The notes beneath the pieces are model-generated. The model saw nothing but the letters and a program-made list of their open reading frames with translations. It was not told the origin of the DNA and made no database searches. Made by a program: the position numbers and the translations under genes. From NCBI RefSeq assembly GCF_014199915.1, contig NZ_JACHOO010000003.1, positions 1 through 56,118 on the forward strand: a DNA stretch of 56,118 nucleotides, written 5' to 3'. Positions 1 through 8,374 of this stretch are shown here, in pieces (position 1 is the stretch's first letter; each line of letters begins with the position of its first letter). The DNA is from Prosthecomicrobium pneumaticum. GTDB taxonomy: Bacteria; Pseudomonadota; Alphaproteobacteria; Rhizobiales; Kaistiaceae.

Positions 1-48
1 ACGAACATCCTCTTCGAGATCACAACCTTCCCTTCGCGATGCAATCCC
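1..48. other. unassigned left edge
   Basis: No stop codon occurs in any rightward frame here, and a strong terminator follows at once, so a rightward gene ending here is unlikely. On the minus strand a purine-rich AAGGGAAGG precedes a GTG at position 23, which could begin a leftward gene leaving the window. Only about eight codons are visible, so nothing can be said about identity. Confidence 0.15.
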
Positions 49-86
49 AAAACCCCCGCCCGTGCCCAACAGCCGGCGGGGGTTTT
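49..86. terminator. bidirectional intrinsic terminator
   Basis: A perfect 12-bp stem, AAAACCCCCGCC (49-60) with GGCGGGGGTTTT (75-86), encloses a 14-nt loop. The arms carry an A-run on the left and a T-run on the right, so it can terminate transcription in both directions. It would stop leftward readthrough from the TetR gene and any rightward transcript entering the window. Confidence 0.8.
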
Positions 87-147
87 GCTGTGCGCGCCCA
101 GCGGCTCAAAACCGCAAGCCCCGCTCCCCGAAGACCCCTCACCCCGG

Positions 148-172
148 CCCTCTCCCGCACAGCGGGAGAGGG
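148..172. repeat. palindromic intergenic repeat, copy 1
   Basis: A perfect 11-bp inverted repeat, CCCTCTCCCGC then ACA then GCGGGAGAGGG, with a CCCTCACC box just to its left (about 136-143). It lies downstream of the TetR stop codon. The same unit recurs near 18.8, 24.3, 24.4, 41.9-42.1 and 56.1 kb, always between genes. Confidence 0.8.
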
Positions 173-273
173 GGCAGATCGGCGCCAAAGCACCAAGGCA
201 GCCTCGCGCCAAAACCAGCCGCCCCCTGCGGGCAGGCGGGGCGAGGCCGGCTGGCCGGCGCCCGTCCCTGCGG

Positions 274-858
274 CTATTCCGCCGCGGCGGGCCGATCCTC
301 CTCGCCGACCAGCCGGCGCATCGCGTCGAGCACCGACCGGCGGCTGTCGAGATCGAGCGGATCGGCGCCGAAGATCTGCAGCGCCTTCATGCCCTCGACG
401 ACATAAAAGGCGATCATCGCCGTCTCCCAGTTCGGCTTCGACCGGTCGAGCCGTTCGACGAAGCGCCGGTTGAAATCGCGAAATGGTTCCAGCAGGGCCG
501 GCGTCTCGGCGAGCGCGGCGAGGATCCCCGGCGGCACGCCGTCCGCATTCGAACACAGCTTCTGCGCGAAGGCGTCGATATGTCCGGTCGCGACCGGGCA
601 GGAGGAGGGAGGCTGCTCCGCCTCGGCGCGTTCCCGCGCGCACTCGATCTCGTGGATGTGCTGCTCGATCACCGCGACGATCAGCGCCTGCTTCGAGGGG
701 AAGTGATAGAGCAGGCCGCCCTTCGAAACGCCGGCGCGCTCCGCGACCGCATCGAGCGACAGATGTGCGGGGCCGACCTGCTGGGCCACCGCCTCCGCCG
801 CTTCCAGGATGCGCTGCCGCGCGCTCGGCCGGCCGCGCCTTGCTGCTGTCTCGGTCAC
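274..858 (-). CDS. TetR/AcrR-family transcriptional repressor
   Basis: A 194-aa TetR-family DNA-binding protein. The N-terminal helix-turn-helix lies at about residues 14-60, with the typical segment LDAVAERAGVSKGGLLYHF; the rest is a helical ligand-binding and dimerisation domain. I chose the GTG at 858, preceded by AAGGGA at good spacing, over a TTG seven codons upstream that adds a charged, non-conserved tail. The gene is divergent from the RND efflux genes that begin at 1085, and a partly symmetric site lies in the shared promoter region. The usual logic for this pairing is that the regulator represses the pump until a pump substrate binds it. The ligand cannot be told from sequence. Confidence 0.88.
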   Translation of the reverse strand: MTETAARRGRPSARQRILEAAEAVAQQVGPAHLSLDAVAERAGVSKGGLLYHFPSKQALIVAVIEQHIHEIECARERAEAEQPPSSCPVATGHIDAFAQKLCSNADGVPPGILAALAETPALLEPFRDFNRRFVERLDRSKPNWETAMIAFYVVEGMKALQIFGADPLDLDSRRSVLDAMRRLVGEEDRPAAAE

Positions 859-954
859 CCTTCGATCCCTTCGATCCAACGCCGCATTCGGTTCTTCTCT
901 GTGCCTTTTGGGCCACGCTCATGCTGCGGCGCAGCAGTTCCGCCGGGCGCGGAA

Positions 955-983
955 TTGACATGACCGACCAGACGGTACAGTAA
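955..983 (+). promoter_or_regulatory. putative RND-operon promoter with TetR operator between -35 and -10
   Basis: A perfect -35 hexamer TTGACA (955-960) is followed by a weak -10 in the TACAGTAAATA stretch (976-986). ACCG (963-966) and CGGT (973-976) form an interrupted palindrome, ACCG-N6-CGGT, inside the spacer. A repressor bound there would block RNA polymerase. The site lies in the divergent gap between the TetR gene and the adaptor gene, so one site could control both. The operator assignment is inference from symmetry and position. Confidence 0.5.
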
Positions 984-1084
984 ATAGCGATGTCCGATCA
1001 AGGTTGCTTGTCGCGAGCGACTAGGTCCGGTCGCCGCAGTCCCTCTTTCGGGCCCCGCTGCCGGGGCCGACATCGGATCGTCCC

Positions 1085-2257
1085 ATGAAGCGCGTTCTGT
1101 TGGCCGTTCTCCTTCTGATCGTCGTCGCCGTCGTCGCCGGCGCGCTGATCTGGTTCAATGTTTTCAGCAACAAGATGACGGCGCAGTTCTTCGCCAACAT
1201 GCCGGTCCCGACGGTGACGATCTCGACCGTCGAGGTCCAGCCCGTCGACTGGACCCCCGGCATCGAGGCGGTCGGCACGGTCCAGGCGTCGCAGGGCGTC
1301 GACGTGGCGGTCGAGGTGGGCGGCATCGTCAAGGACATCCGCTTCAAGGCGAACGATCGCGTCTCGGCCGGCCAGTTGCTGGTGCAGATCGACGACGCCG
1401 TCGAGCGCGCCGGCCTGCTCGGCGCGCGCTCCTCGCTCGCCACCGCGCGCGAGGCGCTCGAGCGCACCCAGCGCCTGCTAGACCGCGGCGTCTCGACGGT
1501 CGCCGATCTGCAGAGTTCGCAGAACCAGGTCGACACCGCGCAGGGCAGCCTCGCCACGATCGAGGCGACCATCGATCAGAAGGCGATCAAGGCGCCCTTC
1601 GCCGGCACGATCGGCATTCCGAAGATCGATGTCGGCCAGTACGTCCAGCCCGCGACGGTCGTCGCGACGCTGCAGGATCTCGAGACGATGAAGGTCAACT
1701 TCACCGTGCCCGAGCAGCAGCTGTCCTCGCTGTCGATCGGTCAGGCCGCGCAGTTCGGCCTCAACGAGGGCGAACTGCCCTATGGCGGCCAGCTGAGCGG
1801 CATCGATCCGAAGATCGACCCGTCCTCGCGTCTCGTCTCCGTGCAGGCGCAGGTCGCCAATTCCGACGGCGTGCTGCGTCCCGGACAGTTCATCCGCGTC
1901 CGCGTCAATCTGCCCGAGGAGAAGGGCATCATCGCCCTGCCGCAGACGGCGGTGACCGTCAGCCTCTATGGCAGCTATGTCTATGTCGTCGAGGAGGCCC
2001 CGGCCAAGGAGGGCGAGGCCGCGCCCGCCGCGCAGGGCGCCGCCGGCCAGGCCCCGGCCGGGCCGAAGCTCGTCGCCCGCCAGGTCTTCGTCGAGACCGG
2101 CCGGCGCGTCGGCGACAAGATCGAGATCACCCGCGGTCTCAAGGCGGGTGCCCAGGTGGTGACCGCCGGGCAGAACAAGCTGTCGCCCGGCAGCCCCGTC
2201 GCGATCGACAACAGCGTGCAGCCGGCCGGTGTGGCCGAAGCTCAGGCGACCAAGTAA
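1085..2257 (+). CDS. RND efflux periplasmic adaptor (membrane fusion protein)
   Basis: A 390-aa HlyD/AcrA-type adaptor that would bridge the inner-membrane RND pump to an outer-membrane channel. An N-terminal membrane anchor or signal (residues about 4-25, VLLAVLLLIVVAVVAGALIW) is followed by a biotinyl-lipoyl-like half, an alpha-helical hairpin rich in Ala, Arg and Gln (about 105-165), the second lipoyl half (IKAPFAGTIG) and beta-barrel domains. An Ala/Pro-rich insertion sits near residues 305-330. Its stop overlaps the permease start by one base (TAATG), indicating translational coupling. No outer-membrane factor gene is nearby, so the pump presumably uses a channel encoded elsewhere. Confidence 0.9.
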   Translation: MKRVLLAVLLLIVVAVVAGALIWFNVFSNKMTAQFFANMPVPTVTISTVEVQPVDWTPGIEAVGTVQASQGVDVAVEVGGIVKDIRFKANDRVSAGQLLVQIDDAVERAGLLGARSSLATAREALERTQRLLDRGVSTVADLQSSQNQVDTAQGSLATIEATIDQKAIKAPFAGTIGIPKIDVGQYVQPATVVATLQDLETMKVNFTVPEQQLSSLSIGQAAQFGLNEGELPYGGQLSGIDPKIDPSSRLVSVQAQVANSDGVLRPGQFIRVRVNLPEEKGIIALPQTAVTVSLYGSYVYVVEEAPAKEGEAAPAAQGAAGQAPAGPKLVARQVFVETGRRVGDKIEITRGLKAGAQVVTAGQNKLSPGSPVAIDNSVQPAGVAEAQATK

Positions 2258-5200
2258 TGAACCTGTCGGAAATCTTCATCCGCCGGCCGGTCCTCTCGAC
2301 CGTCCTCAGCCTGATGATGCTGCTGCTCGGCGCGCAGGGCATCTTCAACATGGCGGTGCGCCAGTATCCCGAGGTCGAGGAGACGGTGATCACCGTCACC
2401 ACGGCCTATCCGGGCGCCTCGTCGGACGTCATCCAGGGCTTCATCACGACGGCGATCGCCAAGTCGGTCTCTTCCGCCGAGGGCGTCGACTACGTGACCT
2501 CGAGCAGCTCGCTCGGCGTCTCGACGGTGCAGGTGCACATGCGCCTCAACACCAATCCGGACAGCGCGCTGACCGAGGTCATCGCCAAGGTTCAGCAGGT
2601 CCGCGGCGACTTGCCGGACGACGCCGAGGACCCGGTGATCGTCAAGGGCACCGGCCAGACCTTCGCCATGATGTACCTGGCGGCGCGCAGCGCGACGATG
2701 AACCCGCAGCAGCTGACGGATTACCTGATCCGCGTCATCCAGCCGCGCTTCGCGACCGTCGAGGGCGTCGCCAATGCCGACATTCTCGGCGCGCAGGAAT
2801 TCGCGATGCGGGTCTGGATCGATCCGGTCGCGCTCGCCTCGCGCAACGTCACGGCGAGCGAGGTGCTCGCCGCGATCCAGGGCTCGAACTTCCTCTCGGC
2901 ACCGGGCCGGACCCGCAATTCCGACTTCAGCTATTCGATCGAGGCGAAGACGACGCTGCAGGATCCGGAGGTCTTCGGGGCGCTGCCGATCCGCTCGAAC
3001 GGCGACGACGTCGTCCGGCTGCGCGATGTCGCGAAGATCGAGCTCGGCGCGGCGTCGACCGATTCCGAGGTCCGGTTCAACGGCGAGGAAGGCGTCTTCC
3101 TCGGCATCTTCCAGACGCCGTCGGCGAACCCGCTCGACGTCGCCGCGGGCGTCCGCGAGGAACTGCCGGCGATCCAGGCCAGCCTCCCCTCCGACATGAC
3201 GATCGACCTCGTCTACGACTCGACCGAAGCGATCAGCGCCTCGATCGAGGAGGTGATCATGACGATCGGCGAGGCCGCGGTCATCGTCGTCTTCGTCATC
3301 CTGCTCTTCCTCGGCTCGTTCCGGGCGGTGCTGATCCCGATCGTCACCATCCCGCTGTCGCTCATCGGCGTCTGCTTCATGCTGTGGGCGCTCGATTACT
3401 CGCTCAACACGCTGACGCTGCTCGCCATGGTGCTGGCGATCGGTCTCGTCGTCGACGACGCGATCGTCGTGGTGGAGAACATCCACCGCCATATCGAGGA
3501 GGGCTACAAGCCGATCGCCGCGGCGATCCAGTCGATGCGCGAGATCTCCGGCGCCGTCGTCGCGATGACGATCACGCTCGCTGCCGTCTACGCGCCGATC
3601 GCCTTCACGCAGGGCGTCACCGGGGCGCTGTTCCGCGAGTTCTCGCTCACCCTCGCCGGCTCGGTCGTGCTGTCGGGCATCATCGCGCTCACCGTCTCGC
3701 CGATGATGGCGGGCCGGATGCTGAAGCCCGGCGGCGGCCGTTTCCAGCACTTCGTCGACCACATCTTCGAGGGGCTCGCCAACTGGTACGGACGGCGCCT
3801 CGAGGGCTCGTTCAAGGTCCGCTCGATCACGCTGCTGATGGTCGCGATTCTGATCGGCAGCATGGTCTATCTCTTCCTGCAGACGAAGAGCGAACTGGCG
3901 CCCGAAGAGGATCAGGGCTTCCTGATCTCGATCCTCAACGCGCCGCCCTATGCGACGATCGACTATACCTCGCGCTATGTCGACGAGCTGTCGGAGCGGG
4001 TGAACGAGATCCCGGAGATCCGGGCGCGCTTCTCGATCGCCGGTTCGAGCGGCACGACCCAGGCCTTCTCGGGCTTCGCCTTCAAGCCCTGGGACGAGCG
4101 CACGCGCTCGCAGCAGGAGCTGCAGCAGGAGATCCAGGCCAAGGTCGACGGCGTCTCCGGCGTGCAGGGCTTCGTCTTCGCCGTGCCGTCGCTTCCCGGC
4201 ACGGGTGGTGGTCTGCCGATCTCGCTCGTCGTTCAGTCGACCAATTCGGCGGAGCGCGTCTATGAGATGTCGGAGGAGATCAAGCGGCGCGCCATGCAGA
4301 CCGGCCGCTTCATCATCGTGCAGAACTCGGTCTCCTTCGAGACGCCGAAGACCAATGTGACGATCGACCGGCTGCGGGCGGCTTCGCTCGGCGTCTCGGT
4401 GAGCGACATCGGCGCGACGCTGACCCTGCTCGTCGGCGGCAACAGCGTGTCGAAGTTCGATCGCGAGGCGCGCGCCTATGACATCATCCCGCAGGTCGAC
4501 CAGAAATACCGGATGAACCCGGAAAGCCTGGGCGCCTTCTTCGTCCGCAGCCAGTCCGGCGCCATGGTGCCGCTCTCGGCGGTGGTCACGGTGACGGAGC
4601 AGGCTTCGGCGCCGGCGATCGAGCAGTTCAATCAGTTGAACTCCTCGACGCTGACCGCCCTGCCGTTGCCGGGCGTCACCTCCGGCCAGGGCCTCGCGAC
4701 CCTGCAGGAGATCGCCCAGCAGGTTCTGCCGCAGGGCTATTTCATCGAATATTCCGGCCAGTCCCGCACCGAGATCGAGACGGGCAACACGCTCCTGATC
4801 GTCTTCGGTCTCGCCATCGTCGTCATCTATCTCGTGCTGGCGGCGCAGTTCGAGAGCTTCCGCGATCCGTTCATCATCCTGATGTCGGTGCCGCTCTCGA
4901 TCTTCGGCGCGGTGGCGGTGCTCAATGTCTGCTCGCGGCTCGGCAATTTCGTGCCGGCGCTGTCGGGCGGCACGCTCAACATCTATAGCCAGGTCGGACT
5001 GATCACCCTCGTCGGGCTGATCACCAAGCACGGCATTCTGATGGTGGAGTTCGCCAACCAGCAGCGCGAGGCGCGCGGCATCGACCGCAAGGCCGCGATC
5101 GTCGAGGCGGCGCGGGTCCGGTTGCGGCCGATCCTGATGACCACGGCGGCGATGGTGCTCGGCGTGCTGCCGCTGCTCACCGCGACGGGCGCCGGCGCCA

Positions 5201-5397
5201 AGGCGCGCTTCGCGATGGGCATCGTGATCGCGTCGGGCATGTCGATCGGCACGATCTTCACCCTCTTCGTGGTGCCGATGCTCTATACGATCATCTCCTC
5301 GCGGACCCGCTCGAACCCGAATGCGCCGATCTCGCTCGAGCCGCCGCCCGGCGCGCACGGGCACGGCCACGGCCCGGCGCCCGTGCCTGCCGAGTGA
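2257..5397 (+). CDS. RND efflux transporter, inner-membrane permease (HAE1/AcrB type)
   Basis: A 1046-aa proton-driven RND permease, the usual length for AcrB/MexB homologues. The N-terminus MNLSEIFIRRPVLSTVLSL is typical. Two large periplasmic loops separate TM1/TM2 and TM7/TM8. The TM4 proton-relay pair is present as D400-D401 in GLVVDDAIVVVEN, and the TM10 partner lysine is K924 in LITKHGILMVEF. The C-terminus ends in a Gly/His/Pro-rich tail. It is coupled to the preceding adaptor and followed by a strong terminator at 5417-5444, so the adaptor and permease form a two-gene operon. Hydrophobic drugs are the usual substrates of this family; the specific substrate is unknown. Confidence 0.94.
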   Translation: MNLSEIFIRRPVLSTVLSLMMLLLGAQGIFNMAVRQYPEVEETVITVTTAYPGASSDVIQGFITTAIAKSVSSAEGVDYVTSSSSLGVSTVQVHMRLNTNPDSALTEVIAKVQQVRGDLPDDAEDPVIVKGTGQTFAMMYLAARSATMNPQQLTDYLIRVIQPRFATVEGVANADILGAQEFAMRVWIDPVALASRNVTASEVLAAIQGSNFLSAPGRTRNSDFSYSIEAKTTLQDPEVFGALPIRSNGDDVVRLRDVAKIELGAASTDSEVRFNGEEGVFLGIFQTPSANPLDVAAGVREELPAIQASLPSDMTIDLVYDSTEAISASIEEVIMTIGEAAVIVVFVILLFLGSFRAVLIPIVTIPLSLIGVCFMLWALDYSLNTLTLLAMVLAIGLVVDDAIVVVENIHRHIEEGYKPIAAAIQSMREISGAVVAMTITLAAVYAPIAFTQGVTGALFREFSLTLAGSVVLSGIIALTVSPMMAGRMLKPGGGRFQHFVDHIFEGLANWYGRRLEGSFKVRSITLLMVAILIGSMVYLFLQTKSELAPEEDQGFLISILNAPPYATIDYTSRYVDELSERVNEIPEIRARFSIAGSSGTTQAFSGFAFKPWDERTRSQQELQQEIQAKVDGVSGVQGFVFAVPSLPGTGGGLPISLVVQSTNSAERVYEMSEEIKRRAMQTGRFIIVQNSVSFETPKTNVTIDRLRAASLGVSVSDIGATLTLLVGGNSVSKFDREARAYDIIPQVDQKYRMNPESLGAFFVRSQSGAMVPLSAVVTVTEQASAPAIEQFNQLNSSTLTALPLPGVTSGQGLATLQEIAQQVLPQGYFIEYSGQSRTEIETGNTLLIVFGLAIVVIYLVLAAQFESFRDPFIILMSVPLSIFGAVAVLNVCSRLGNFVPALSGGTLNIYSQVGLITLVGLITKHGILMVEFANQQREARGIDRKAAIVEAARVRLRPILMTTAAMVLGVLPLLTATGAGAKARFAMGIVIASGMSIGTIFTLFVVPMLYTIISSRTRSNPNAPISLEPPPGAHGHGHGPAPVPAE

Positions 5398-5416
5398 TCG
5401 CCGAACGCGTTTTGTG

Positions 5417-5444
5417 AAAGGGCCGGCCCAGCGCCGGCCCTTTT
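5417..5444 (+). terminator. intrinsic terminator of the RND operon
   Basis: Stem AAAGGGCCGGC (5417-5427), loop CCAGC, stem GCCGGCCCTTT (5433-5443) and a further T. The 11-bp stem is perfect. It separates the RND operon from the chromate transporter that starts at 5462, which therefore needs its own promoter or readthrough. Confidence 0.85.
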
Positions 5445-5461
5445 CGCGTCTGGGGGAGGAC

Positions 5462-6682
5462 ATGAACGAGGCGCCCTCACCGATCGTCGGGCGGCAGAGC
5501 CCGGCGGCGATCTTCGCCGTGTTTCTGGCGCTCGGTCTGACCTCGTTCGGCGGACCCGTCGCCCATCTCGGCTTCTTCCGCGAGGCGCTGGTGCGCCGCC
5601 GCCGCTGGCTCGACGACGCGGCCTATGCCGAGCTGGTGGCGCTCTGCCAGATTTTGCCCGGGCCGGCCTCCAGCCAGGTCGGCATGGGCATCGGTCTCCT
5701 GAAGGGCGGGCTCGCCGGTGCGGTCGCGGCCTTCCTCGGCTTCACCCTGCCCTCGGCGCTCGTCATGGCGGCGCTCGGGCTCGGCCTCGTCGCGAGCGGC
5801 CGGCCGATCGACGCCGGCCTGTTGCACGGGCTGGAGATCGCGGTCGCCGCCGTCGTGTTGCAGGCGGTGGTGGCGATGGCGCGCCAGCTGACGCCCGACG
5901 GACCGCGCCGGACGCTCGCCGCGTTGGCGGCCGTCGCGCTCCTCCTCCTGCCTTTCGCCGCTGTGCAACTCGTCGTGCTCGCCACGGCGGGCGTGCTGGG
6001 GGCGCTTCTTCTGCCTGCGAGCGGCGGCGCGGGCGGCTCGGGGCAGCGCAGCCCGCTCGGGCCGCGGGCCGGCGCGGCGCTGCTCGCCCTCTTCTTCGGG
6101 CTGCTCGTCGGTCTTCCGGTGCTCGCCGCGGCGAGCGGATCGGAGGCGCTGCGCCTCGCCGGGGCTTTCTACCGGTCGGGCAGTCTCGTCTTCGGCGGCG
6201 GCCATGTCGTGCTGCCGCTCCTCGACCGGGCGGTGGTCGGGACGGGCTTCGTCGCGCCGGATGTCTTCGTCGCCGGCTATGGCGCGGCGCAGGCGGTGCC
6301 CGGCCCGCTCTTCAGCTTCGCGAGCTATCTCGGCGCCGCCGCCGCGGTCCCGAATGGTCCGCTCGGCGCGCTCCTCGCCACCCTTGCGATCTTCCTGCCG
6401 GCCTTCCTGCTCGTCTGCGGGGCTCTGCCGTTCTGGGGCCGGCTGCTGGGGCTTCCCGCCGTGCGGCCGGCGCTCGCCGGGATCAACGCGGCGGTGGTGG
6501 GCCTGCTCGCCGCGGCGCTCGCCGATCCGGTGGGGACGCACGCGATCCGCGCCTGGTGGGACGTGCCGCTGGTCGCCGCCGCCTTCCTCCTTCTGATGAA
6601 GGGGCTTTTGCCGCCCTGGCTGCTGGTGCCGGGTGCCGGCCTCGCCGGCTGGATCGCAGCCGGCCTCATCGGAGCTTTCTGA
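5462..6682 (+). CDS. chrA: chromate transporter, two-domain ChrA type
   Basis: A 406-aa CHR-family membrane protein with two homologous halves. The first half has FLALGLTSFGGPVAHLGFFR (about 18-37) and QILPGPASSQ; the second has GSLVFGGGHVVLPLL and QAVPGPLFSF. The repeated G-G and P-G-P elements are the family hallmark. Ten or more hydrophobic segments are visible. I start at the ATG at 5462, preceded by GGGGGAGGA, because 47 further codons upstream run through the terminator. The long bidomain form is the one usually linked to chromate efflux, although many homologues lack proven activity. No chrB regulator is adjacent. Confidence 0.88.
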   Translation: MNEAPSPIVGRQSPAAIFAVFLALGLTSFGGPVAHLGFFREALVRRRRWLDDAAYAELVALCQILPGPASSQVGMGIGLLKGGLAGAVAAFLGFTLPSALVMAALGLGLVASGRPIDAGLLHGLEIAVAAVVLQAVVAMARQLTPDGPRRTLAALAAVALLLLPFAAVQLVVLATAGVLGALLLPASGGAGGSGQRSPLGPRAGAALLALFFGLLVGLPVLAAASGSEALRLAGAFYRSGSLVFGGGHVVLPLLDRAVVGTGFVAPDVFVAGYGAAQAVPGPLFSFASYLGAAAAVPNGPLGALLATLAIFLPAFLLVCGALPFWGRLLGLPAVRPALAGINAAVVGLLAAALADPVGTHAIRAWWDVPLVAAAFLLLMKGLLPPWLLVPGAGLAGWIAAGLIGAF

Positions 6683-6690
6683 GAAGGCTC

Positions 6691-6756
6691 CGGCGTCTCG
6701 CCGCCGGGCCGCCCCGGGGTAGGGGGGCGAGGCGGACCGGTCGCGGCGAGACGCCG
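6691..6756. terminator. inverted repeat between convergent chrA and emrB
   Basis: CGGCGTCTCGCCG (6691-6703) is the exact reverse complement of CGGCGAGACGCCG (6744-6756), a 13-bp perfect stem around a 40-nt GC-rich loop. It occupies almost the whole gap between two convergent genes, so a shared transcription end is likely. There is no T-run, so classical intrinsic termination is uncertain. Confidence 0.45.
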
Positions 6757-6766
6757 AAGGCGGACG

Positions 6767-8311
6767 CTACTCCATCACCACCGCTTCGGCGGGGCCCGAG
6801 GCCTGGCGCCGGTAGCGGAGGAAGGCGAGCAGCGGAATGGTGGCGAGGGTGACGAACATCATGAACTTGAAGTCGTCGAGATAGGCGATGAAGGTCGCCT
6901 GCGTGTTGATCGCCTGATCGAGCGTCGCGAGCGCGGCGGTCGAGCCCGACGAGAGGGCGCCCGTCGGTGCGATCCCCGCCGGCAGCGGCGAGGAATAGGG
7001 CGTGATCCGCTCGGCGAGTTCGGCGTGGTTCACCTGGATGTTCTGCGAAAGCAGGGTCGAGACGATCGAGACGCCGATCGACGAACCGAGATTGCGGACG
7101 AGGCTGAAGAGGCTCGCCGCGTCGGTGCGCTGCTGCGGCGCGAGGGTGGCGAAAGCGATCGTCGACAGCGGCACGAAGACGAGGCCGAGGCCGAGGCCCT
7201 GAACGACGCCGGTGGTGATGAAGGGCCACCAGTCCATGATCGGCGACCAGGTGGTCATCTCGTAGAGCGACCAGGCGACGAGCGCGAGGCCGACGAAGAT
7301 CATCAGGCGCGGGTCGATCTTCCCCATCAGCCGCCCGACGACCATCATCGCGATCATCGTTCCGGCGCCGCGCGGCGCCAGCACGATGCCCGTCGTGACG
7401 ACCGGATAGCCGTAGATCCGCTGCAGCATCGGCGGCAGCAGCGCCATGGTGGCGAGCAGGATGATGCCGATGATGAAGATGAAGACGAGGCCGGTGACGA
7501 GATTGCGGTCGCGGAAGATCCGCGCCTCGATGAAGGTGTCGCTCTTCGTCGCGATGTGAACCGCAAAGACCCAGAAGCCGATCAGCGTCAGAGCGAGTTC
7601 GGTGAGCACCTCGGCGGAGGAGAACCAGTCGAGCTGCTCGCCGCGGTCGAGCATCATCTGCAGCGCGCCGACGCCGAGCGACAGCATCGCGAAGCCGAAG
7701 AAATCGAACCGCCGCTCGCGCTTCGGGCTCTCGTTCATGAAGATCAGCAGGCCGGTGAAGGCGAGGATGCCGACCGGCAGGTTGACGAAGAACACATAGC
7801 GCCAGTTGAAGACGTCGGTCAGCCAGCCGCCGAGCGTCGGCCCGATGATCGGGCCGATCATGATGCCGGCGCCCCACATCGCCATCGCCTGGCCGTGCCG
7901 CTCCTTCGGGTTGATGTTGAGGAGCACGCTCTGCGAGAGCGGCACGAGCGCCGCGCCGAACAGGCCCTGCGCGATGCGGTAGAACACCATTTCGGCGAGG
8001 CTGCCGGCGATGCCGCAGGCGAGCGAGGCGACGGTGAAGCCGGCGATCGAGATCAGGAACAGCCGCTTGAGGCCGAGCCGGTCGGCGAGCCAGCCGGTGA
8101 CCGGCGTCGCGATCGCCGCGGCGACGATGTAGGAGGTCAGCACCCAGGTGATCGTATCCGACGCCGCGCCGAGCGAGCCCTGCATCGAGGGCAGCGCGAC
8201 ATTGGCGATCGTGGTGTCGAGCACCTGCATGATCGTCGCGAGCATGATCGCCGCGGTGATCAGACCGCGGTGACGCACGGCGGGGGCCGCAGCGGCGGCG
8301 GGAGCGTTCAT
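6767..8311 (-). CDS. emrB: MFS multidrug transporter, DHA2 family (EmrB/QacA type)
   Basis: A 514-aa, probably 14-helix, drug:H+ antiporter. It shows the EmrB-type opening (IMLATIMQVLDTTIANVALP, about residues 18-37), the loop motif WLADRLGLKRLF of major facilitator proteins, and the DHA2 motif C region GAGIMIGPIIGPTLGG. It lies downstream of the EmrA-type adaptor and a MarR regulator on the same strand, the classic layout of an emrRAB-like tripartite efflux system. A 63-bp gap separates it from the adaptor gene. Substrates are likely hydrophobic toxins or uncouplers, by analogy only. Confidence 0.93.
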   Translation of the reverse strand: MNAPAAAAAPAVRHRGLITAAIMLATIMQVLDTTIANVALPSMQGSLGAASDTITWVLTSYIVAAAIATPVTGWLADRLGLKRLFLISIAGFTVASLACGIAGSLAEMVFYRIAQGLFGAALVPLSQSVLLNINPKERHGQAMAMWGAGIMIGPIIGPTLGGWLTDVFNWRYVFFVNLPVGILAFTGLLIFMNESPKRERRFDFFGFAMLSLGVGALQMMLDRGEQLDWFSSAEVLTELALTLIGFWVFAVHIATKSDTFIEARIFRDRNLVTGLVFIFIIGIILLATMALLPPMLQRIYGYPVVTTGIVLAPRGAGTMIAMMVVGRLMGKIDPRLMIFVGLALVAWSLYEMTTWSPIMDWWPFITTGVVQGLGLGLVFVPLSTIAFATLAPQQRTDAASLFSLVRNLGSSIGVSIVSTLLSQNIQVNHAELAERITPYSSPLPAGIAPTGALSSGSTAALATLDQAINTQATFIAYLDDFKFMMFVTLATIPLLAFLRYRRQASGPAEAVVME

Positions 8312-8374
8312 GATCTTCGCCTTCGGGCGATGGGGCTTGCGGGAGCGCGCTGCGGCGCGCGACCGGACGAGGGA

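Noticed and set aside
2242-5463. Very long open frame on the minus strand opposite the RND permease (over 1000 codons)
   Set aside because: It is a shadow of a GC-rich gene: low complexity, Arg/Asp/His-rich, no recognisable domain, while the opposite strand encodes a textbook RND permease.
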